64,000 nt of DNA, from NCBI GenBank assembly GCA_020348445.1, contig CP070751.1:2712750-2776749 (forward strand), in the 5' to 3' direction. This DNA comes from Thermoplasmata archaeon. GTDB taxonomy: Archaea; Thermoplasmatota; Thermoplasmata; GCA-020350865. Below are positions 59,301 through 64,000 of the stretch, piece after piece (within the stretch, counting starts at the first letter, position 1; each line of letters begins with the position of its first letter). A program made the translations under genes and the position numbers. Under the pieces are notes generated by a model. That model was given only the letters and a program-made list of their open reading frames with translations. It was not told the origin of the DNA and made no database searches.

Positions 59301-60210
59301 GTTTTTCTGCCAACTTTCGCTCGGTTATATCCTGTTGGAAACCAATCATAGAGATAAAATTCCCTTTCTTATCCAACATTTTATAAATCAACGCTTGTAT
59401 GTAAAATAATTCACCATTTTTCTTTTTATTAAGAATTTCTCCTTCCCAATACCCCTTTTCCTCAAGAGCTTCATAGATCTCCTTTTGCGTCCCTTCTGCG
59501 TTTGAATCTGCGTTGAGTATGCCGGGATCCTTTCCTAAAAGTTCTCCTTTCTCATAACCAAACATTTTTTCAGTAGAGGGATTTACATAGTTTATCATAT
59601 AGTTTTTATCAGTTGTAATAACTGAAAATGGAACACTTCGCATCACTTCTTTGTAGAAAATGTTTTGAGCCTCTGCGCGCTTTCGCTCAATAACCTCTTT
59701 CCTCAAATCCTCATTAGCCTTTTGTAGATCAGCTGTGCGTTCTTTTACACGTTCCTCCAATTCATCCCGGGCTTTTCTTAATTCCTCCTCTATTTCTTTT
59801 CTTTGGGTGATGTTTCTCGCGATTCCGAAAGCGGCAGAAACCTTTTTCTCGGAATCAAAAATTGGAGCTGCATTGTTTAGGATATGGATATAAGAACCAT
59901 CTTTGGTTCTATATCTGTATTCGAGATCATTTACCGTTTTCCCTTCTATTAATAGGGCGAATCTCTCTTTAACAACCTCGAGATCATCTGGGTGGACCAA
60001 TTCAAATCCATTTATCTTTTTCATTTCCTCCTCAGAATAGCCTAGGTGTTTCTGAACCGCATTATTGGTAAACAGAAAATTTCCCATAAGATCTACAGTA
60101 AAAATTATATCGTCAGATGTTTCTACTAAAGTGCGGTATATTTCATCGGACTTTTGAAGAACCTTTTCTACAGAATCATGTTGGTATTCATTTTTTTTCC
60201 TTTCCATCAT
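56395..60210 (-). CDS. Sensor histidine kinase with eight PAS domains
   Basis: The 1271-aa kinase is soluble: no membrane span is visible. Eight PAS domains follow one another, each about 120 aa and most ending in a DITERK-type motif, with a coiled coil of about 35 residues after the first. The kinase core is of the HisKA_2/HWE-like type: phosphate-accepting His1079 in FKELKHRVKNNLQLLSS, the N-box NELIFNALKHAF, and the G-box DDGIGLSPD with LGLKIVKNL. It probably senses redox, light or small molecules through PAS cofactors; which one is not evident. The first codons overlap the stop of the upstream HTH-REC gene by 4 nt. Confidence 0.92.
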   Translation of the reverse strand: MMERKKNEYQHDSVEKVLQKSDEIYRTLVETSDDIIFTVDLMGNFLFTNNAVQKHLGYSEEEMKKINGFELVHPDDLEVVKERFALLIEGKTVNDLEYRYRTKDGSYIHILNNAAPIFDSEKKVSAAFGIARNITQRKEIEEELRKARDELEERVKERTADLQKANEDLRKEVIERKRAEAQNIFYKEVMRSVPFSVITTDKNYMINYVNPSTEKMFGYEKGELLGKDPGILNADSNAEGTQKEIYEALEEKGYWEGEILNKKKNGELFYIQALIYKMLDKKGNFISMIGFQQDITERKLAEKQLQIREEQIRTFMESATDGFALFDSQLNLLDVNSATLMTFGIPRKEILGKNIVDIMPYIKATDRLNEYMEVIKSGNPSFVEDLVPHPKFGDVHLAVKSFKVGDGLGLIITDITEQKISEEALRESEDKFRDLVENINEVIYRVNLDGEITYVSPAIEALLGYNPSNIIGRSFKEYVYEEDLPYLTKNIQSILSGNLSSNEYRILTKSGEIRWVLTSSRPVYSEDGTIGMQGILSDITERKKTEKALRESEKKYRVLIEQIPNAIVVHSEGIIIFVNPAAAKLVGVKNPEDLIGKPLLDFVHSESKDNVKGRMRQIANGEKEPPIVDARIVRMDGTSRYVEGFTTSFSYKDKPAIQTILHDVTDRKQAEEALRNSKKRYHALFNNMIDGFTYHKIELDENKNPVDFSFLEVNPAFERMTGLRREEIIGKRVTEIFPDIENDAAGWIEKAAAVALQEGEIRFEEYLEQTGKWFSITAYSPEKGYFATILEDITDSKQAVLALRESEKKHRTLFETMAQGVVYQAADGKIISANPAAERILGLTLDEMLGRTSKDPRWKAVREDGSDFLGEDHPSMVALGTGNEVRNVIMGIFNPEKMDYNWININAIPQFKPGEDKPYQVYTTFNDITDRKNVEEVIRESEEKFRNLAEKSPNMIFINKLGPIVYANEKCEEIMGYKREELYSTDFDYLKLIAPEYKEKLRSNFAAHMRGEEVGTLEYAIITKEGKRIEGICTTKLIKFEGENAILGIVTDITERKKQEKELKRSLKERELLFKELKHRVKNNLQLLSSMVSMQSMQAKDDAMVKKFQEIQSVIETIALIYSRAYEGQTISGLNLKNFIEELLTDLLKFKTHKDMKVNYSVEGDDIQLNTDQAIPMALIANELIFNALKHAFVNKDQGSICIILKDLGPNISMVVKDDGIGLSPDIDINKSETLGLKIVKNLTEQLSGDIEIIRKDGTEFVIEVPREDVK

Positions 60211-61943
60211 TTCATCATCCCCTTTCTTTTGGCTATGGATTGTTCCAGAGTGGTTATAAGTTGGATCTTAGTTACAGGTTTTATAAGATATTCGTCCACA
60301 CCCATTGACGTTAATTTTGTCTTTATCTTGCTGTCTAGCGATGATGTAAAAACCACAATGCATGCTGAGGGATCATAGTCCATAATCCTCTTCGTTGCCT
60401 CGATCCCGTTTCCTCCTTTTACAAATATATCCATTAGGACAACATCGGGTTTAACATCGTTCTCGCACAGCTCCTTATAACGGTCGAAAGCGCCTTGGCC
60501 ATTGTCAACCGCACCAACAACATCGAAATCTGCCTCGGAAAAAATATCCTTTAATAAATCAACCATGACCTTCGAATCTTCTACAATAAGTACTTTATTC
60601 TTTTTTCCAGAATCTCCAAATCTATATTGAATATCGGTTAAGGCTCGCAGATAATTTAATTTCTCGATCAGCACAGCCTGCAAAGAGGTTCTATCATTTT
60701 TATTAAGTGGTAATATATATTTGGGTTCAGTTAGCAATTCCAATATCATGCTCAAGACCGTTTTTGAAGGGACTTTTTTAGAAGGTTCAAGATCCAAATC
60801 TTTTTTAACCTCTGTAATGATGGATGTTGCTTCCTCTAAAGCAAAATACTTCTTTAATATATTCATAAGTTGTTGTTCTGTATCTTCTGAAATCATGTCT
60901 TTTTTCTCTCCGGATGGTGAGGCAAACATTTTAGTGGTTGGCTCAGGATTTAAATTCACATTAAAACTGGAATTATCTAAAGAAAAATAATTAAAATTGA
61001 TGTTTTCGTAAGATATAATGGTATTGGACATGAAATCATTGATCTTTTGCTGGCCGTTTAACAGTTCCCTAATATTTAAAAAGACAGATAGTATAAATAT
61101 ATTATCTTTATCATTTACACATAATATTATAGTGGGATCAGAACACAAGTTGGAAAGTATTTTTTTTTCCACTACCTTACCCTCTAGTCTGATATTGAAC
61201 CATGCCAATATCGAGAAACCAAAGTCGCTGAGATTTGGTTTGATGGTGCTTTTTACGATACCCCGTTTAATAAGTGACTTTCTTAATTTGGTTATGGTTG
61301 GATGCGATACATTTATAGTTTGTGATCGTTGGAAATCAGAAGGCTGCGAATCTCTTAAAAGGCTCTGTATAATGATCTTCTCATTCTTTTTTAATTCATC
61401 AAAAGACCATGTTGATAAATTATGATTAATCTTTGCTGGTATATTTATATTGAGTGTTTTGCACAACAGATGACCGTAGTCAAAATATCTCCAAACTTTC
61501 ACATTATCTGTATCGAACCAGATTTTATTTATGTCAAAGGTCATTTCATTTATATATTGCTCATTGACTGTGGAGGTTTGTTCTTTTAAAAGATCGCTTT
61601 CCTTTGGAGGAACCAGACCCATAACCAACCATGATATATTATCTGAAGCCATGAAAAAGGGAGTAGCGGGGTGTGTAACAAAACCTGTTATAGTATTTCG
61701 GACATCATTGGGGAACTGAAACCGATATTTCCCACTTGCAATTATAACTAAACCCGAATCAATATTGAAGAACTCAGGAACATACTTTTTCTTTATCATC
61801 CCTTTCTCATTTAATCTTTGTTTAGCAGTAGAAATTGTGGAGGTATTAACAGAGAGTATTTTTGCTAACATTTTATTGCTTTCTTCTGGATAATGGGAGA
61901 TTCCGCACAGAACCTTTCTCATGTTTCCCGACAATTTCTGCAT
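60207..61943 (-). CDS. HTH regulator with C-terminal receiver domain
   Basis: The N-terminal half has two winged-helix regions: one at about 1-50 (ESNKMLAKILSVNTSTISTAKQRLNEKG) and one at about 185-240 (LLRDSQPSDFQRSQTINVSHPTITKLRKSLIKRG). Each is followed by a beta-rich region. The last 125 residues are a receiver domain: VLIVEDSKVMVDLLKD, phosphate-accepting Asp505 in VVLMDIFVKGG, VVFTSS and YLIKPVTK. Response regulators usually carry the receiver first; here the order is reversed. It is the first gene of the three-gene phosphorelay operon (HTH-REC, kinase, REC) and may control it. Confidence 0.85.
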   Translation of the reverse strand: MQKLSGNMRKVLCGISHYPEESNKMLAKILSVNTSTISTAKQRLNEKGMIKKKYVPEFFNIDSGLVIIASGKYRFQFPNDVRNTITGFVTHPATPFFMASDNISWLVMGLVPPKESDLLKEQTSTVNEQYINEMTFDINKIWFDTDNVKVWRYFDYGHLLCKTLNINIPAKINHNLSTWSFDELKKNEKIIIQSLLRDSQPSDFQRSQTINVSHPTITKLRKSLIKRGIVKSTIKPNLSDFGFSILAWFNIRLEGKVVEKKILSNLCSDPTIILCVNDKDNIFILSVFLNIRELLNGQQKINDFMSNTIISYENINFNYFSLDNSSFNVNLNPEPTTKMFASPSGEKKDMISEDTEQQLMNILKKYFALEEATSIITEVKKDLDLEPSKKVPSKTVLSMILELLTEPKYILPLNKNDRTSLQAVLIEKLNYLRALTDIQYRFGDSGKKNKVLIVEDSKVMVDLLKDIFSEADFDVVGAVDNGQGAFDRYKELCENDVKPDVVLMDIFVKGGNGIEATKRIMDYDPSACIVVFTSSLDSKIKTKLTSMGVDEYLIKPVTKIQLITTLEQSIAKRKGMMK

Positions 61944-62182
61944 AAATATCGTCTATTGTAACTCAGAGCAAATATATTAATATATCTATTAAAATGAGAT
62001 ATATTGAAAAAAAGCAATAAAGAATCATCTGTATGCTCTTACTTTTTTCGAACTATCCCATATCTTTGGTAAAGGAAAAAGAGACCTTGGCCTTCCATCA
62101 ACAAGGCTGGTGTTCTACGGATGGGATATGGGGAGTTGCGTGAAAAAGGTTAATTAAATAACTCATCTAAGGAGAAATCGAG

Positions 62183-62287
62183 ATGGGCAATAAGGTTGAT
62201 TTGGAGTCTCATAATCAAGAAAGGAAAGAGAAATATTTCAGAGTTGTAAGGAATTACAAGGCAGAGAGATCTAAAAGTGAGACCTAA
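62183..62287 (+). CDS. Small basic protein (34 aa, putative)
   Basis: A 34-codon ORF, MGNKVDLESHNQERKEKYFRVVRNYKAERSKSET, is preceded by AAGGAG 9 bp before the ATG, one of the best ribosome-binding sites in the area. Its composition (Lys, Arg, Glu) suggests a soluble helical peptide. It lies in a 360-bp gap between two minus-strand genes; the rest of that gap holds A/T-rich TATATT repeats near 61975-62010 and nothing else recognised. Confidence 0.35.
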   Translation: MGNKVDLESHNQERKEKYFRVVRNYKAERSKSET

Positions 62288-62304
62288 TAAAAATTCTGTT
62301 CTTT

Positions 62305-64000
62305 CTAATAAAGAGGAGGCTGTGACGGCGGCCTCCTGTATGGTTCTTGTGGATTTATCCTTCTGTTTGATTCCCATCCTGTGTTTTGCCCCTCATATGT
62401 CACAACTTTCGGAATAACTTCTTGTACCTGAGCTGGTTTATCTCCCTTTTTTCCTCCTAAAAGATACCCCACAAGTAATGCAACTACACCGATTATGATA
62501 CACAATAGTATCCATATGAAATCGAACTGCGATCCCTCACCTTCCTTATCTCCAGGTTCAGATCCACCATCTCCACCATCTCCATCTCCACCATCTCCAT
62601 CTCCACCATCCCCATCTCCACCATCACCACCAACCCCATCATCACCATCTCCATCACCGTCTCCATCTCCTTCGGCAACATCGATGGATTTGCTAGATTT
62701 TTCTTTTCTAGCTGCATCAGAATGGTCTATCTCCACTTCTAATATTAATGACTCACCTTCCTTATCAGGAACCTCCCAGTCAACGGACACCTCTTTAGTT
62801 TCTCCGAAGTCCAAATCAATGCTCTTTGAGCCGATGGCCTTTCCCCCGTACAGGAAAGTCACAGAGATATCGTCCGCATTCCCACCATTATTTTGCACAT
62901 AGGCAGTGATCGTGATCCTATCTTTGGGATTGGGATTGGAATTGTTGAATTTGATCTCTTCTCCATAAAATGAGAAATCAGGTCTGAGATCCAAGTATAT
63001 GGTAGCCTCATTGTTGCCCTCGTTTATCTCCTGTATCGGTACTGCCTTCACTTTTAGCTCTACCTGTTCAGCCACCACGGTCCATCTGAAGTCTACATCC
63101 CTCTGGCCCATTGGATCCAAGGAGGAAATGGATTTGGTATCCACCACAGTGCTGCCCTCGTAGAATTTGACCTGAATACTTTCGGCCCTACTTGTGCCCT
63201 CATTATGAACAGTAGCTGTTATCGTAATAGCAGTTCCCACACGACCTTTTAGATATTCTGTGTCTTCGAGTCCTGAAATGTCCCCCGAGGAAATAACCAG
63301 ATCTGGCATTACCACAGATATCGTGATAACCACATGCTGGGATTCCACTGATGGATCAGCTGATGATACAACATAAACATCCATTTCATAATCGTCCACA
63401 TCCCCATCAGGGGGTATTGTAAATTCTATTTGAAAGGTTATTGTTTCACCAGGTTCCAAAATATCAGGGATAATCTTGGGAGTAAAGTCCCAATCCTCTG
63501 GGAGATCCCCCACTATAACCTCTATGCTGTCCTCGTCTATGTTGCCGTAGTTGGTTACCCTGAATGAGAACTCTGGAGATTTTTCATTTGGATTATAATC
63601 CTTTTGGGGTAATCCACTGCCTGCATAAGCAAGATCCAGCTCCACCCATTGCTCTACATTGGTTGAAACCATTGCTGAATCGTGAACACCCTCTAAAATT
63701 GTTGAAGTCGCTTTTAAGGTGATAGGATATATCTGATATGCTATGGTTTCACCAGCACCTGGTATCGTTACCCTCACGATAACATCAACAAAGTAACCTG
63801 GAACGCCCAAAGCCTGCAGTGTAACTTCAGATATGGGATTCTCGGAGGTGTCCAAAATCTCTGCCCAATCCTTGTTGGGGCCTTCTAGCGTCAACAAAAA
63901 GGTATCTTGAGTGTTGCCGGAATTTTGGATTTCGACTAAGTAATCTATAATATCCTCCGGATAGCCATCATCCCCCTGATTATCGGGTGTTAATGTTACA
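62305..64000 (-). CDS. CARDB-type surface protein with membrane anchor (5' partial)
   Basis: The frame stays open from a TTG at 63897 to the right edge, so the N-terminus is outside the window. The visible part holds three or four CARDB/Ig-like beta-sandwich repeats (LVISSGDISGLEDTEY; DFSFYGEEIKFNNSNP; motifs such as EGSTVVDTKSI). It then has a tract of about 35 residues of Gly and Asp only, and a membrane span FIWILLCIIIGVVALLVGYLL. A cytoplasmic tail ends in PPSQPPLY. The Asp-rich tract could bind calcium outside the cell. The gene is transcribed towards the HTH-REC operon. Confidence 0.8.
   Translation of the reverse strand, partial: VTLTPDNQGDDGYPEDIIDYLVEIQNSGNTQDTFLLTLEGPNKDWAEILDTSENPISEVTLQALGVPGYFVDVIVRVTIPGAGETIAYQIYPITLKATSTILEGVHDSAMVSTNVEQWVELDLAYAGSGLPQKDYNPNEKSPEFSFRVTNYGNIDEDSIEVIVGDLPEDWDFTPKIIPDILEPGETITFQIEFTIPPDGDVDDYEMDVYVVSSADPSVESQHVVITISVVMPDLVISSGDISGLEDTEYLKGRVGTAITITATVHNEGTSRAESIQVKFYEGSTVVDTKSISSLDPMGQRDVDFRWTVVAEQVELKVKAVPIQEINEGNNEATIYLDLRPDFSFYGEEIKFNNSNPNPKDRITITAYVQNNGGNADDISVTFLYGGKAIGSKSIDLDFGETKEVSVDWEVPDKEGESLILEVEIDHSDAARKEKSSKSIDVAEGDGDGDGDGDDGVGGDGGDGDGGDGDGGDGDGGDGGSEPGDKEGEGSQFDFIWILLCIIIGVVALLVGYLLGGKKGDKPAQVQEVIPKVVTYEGQNTGWESNRRINPQEPYRRPPSQPPLY
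62563..62670 (-). repeat. Short tandem repeat encoding the Gly-Asp tract
   Basis: CCATCTCCACCATCTCCAT-like units of 9 and 18 bp recur in tandem, encoding GDGGDG steps just before the membrane span of the surface protein. The repeat is likely to vary in length between strains. Confidence 0.75.

Overview
The window is archaeal. It encodes a group II chaperonin (thermosome), ribosomal protein L10e, an archaeal-type Ogg2 glycosylase, Taw2 of wyosine synthesis, a dcd-type deaminase and an intron-containing tRNA-Tyr that begins with C1-G72. Many genes have TATA boxes close to the start codon, and Shine-Dalgarno motifs of the GGAGG and GGTGA types are frequent. The very large secreted or membrane-anchored proteins with PKD, Ig-like, CARDB, PQQ-propeller and parallel beta-helix domains, together with acyl-CoA dehydrogenase, a 3-hydroxyacyl-CoA dehydrogenase/enoyl-CoA hydratase fusion and IorAB, fit an uncultured heterotrophic euryarchaeon. 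A member of the Thermoplasmatota (MBG-D-like) is my guess; no marker here proves it.

Layout. 1-8.4 kb: a membrane-anchored PKD/winged-helix protein that runs off the left edge, LarB, a Gly-rich beta-helix surface protein, then an overlapping pair that I read as a CARF-like sensor and a PIN nuclease. 8.5-15.6 kb: small and housekeeping genes (zinc-ribbon protein, cation/proton antiporter, queC-queE for preQ0, a CbiX-like chelatase, DUF454 and DUF61-like proteins). 15.6-24.5 kb: a 1463-aa surface protein, acyl-CoA dehydrogenase, and an AbrB-type regulator in front of an RND/MMPL transporter. 24.5-28.5 kb: tRNA-Tyr surrounded by partial copies of itself and of its promoter, a DsrE-like protein with a lysine-less cysteine-desulfurase homologue and an iron-sulfur flavoprotein, a candidate structured RNA of about 172 nt, and a Fap7-like kinase. 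28.5-37 kb: a CxxCH membrane protein, a four-gene MgtE/PhoU-RCK_C operon, and an Xre-ImmA/IrrE plus DUF4411 PIN-like module lying between a surface-protein gene and a fragment of a related gene. 37-46 kb: thermosome, a 1.9 kb-residue transmembrane protein with five Cys/SAP-like modules, and a glycosyltransferase. 46-55 kb: L10e, two tiny proteins, dcd, adenosine-specific kinase, Ogg2, the beta-oxidation fusion, a flavodoxin and IorAB. 55-64 kb: Taw2, a three-gene phosphorelay cassette (HTH-REC, 8-PAS kinase, REC) and a CARDB surface protein that runs off the right edge.

How the genes fit together. Acyl-CoA dehydrogenase, the HADH/ECH fusion and IorAB suggest growth on fatty acids and amino acids, with ferredoxin and flavoprotein electron carriers. 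Several membrane proteins combine an outside binding region (PKD, CBM9-like, Ig-like) with a cytoplasmic winged helix or zinc ribbon, so signalling across the membrane is a recurring theme. Candidate new biology, strongest first: the split CARF-like/PIN pair, the structured RNA near 27.5 kb, the Cys/SAP multi-module membrane protein, the tRNA-Tyr-derived repeats with conserved hairpins, and the PLP-lysine-less IscS homologue next to a DsrE-like protein. No CRISPR array, rRNA gene or transposase was seen.
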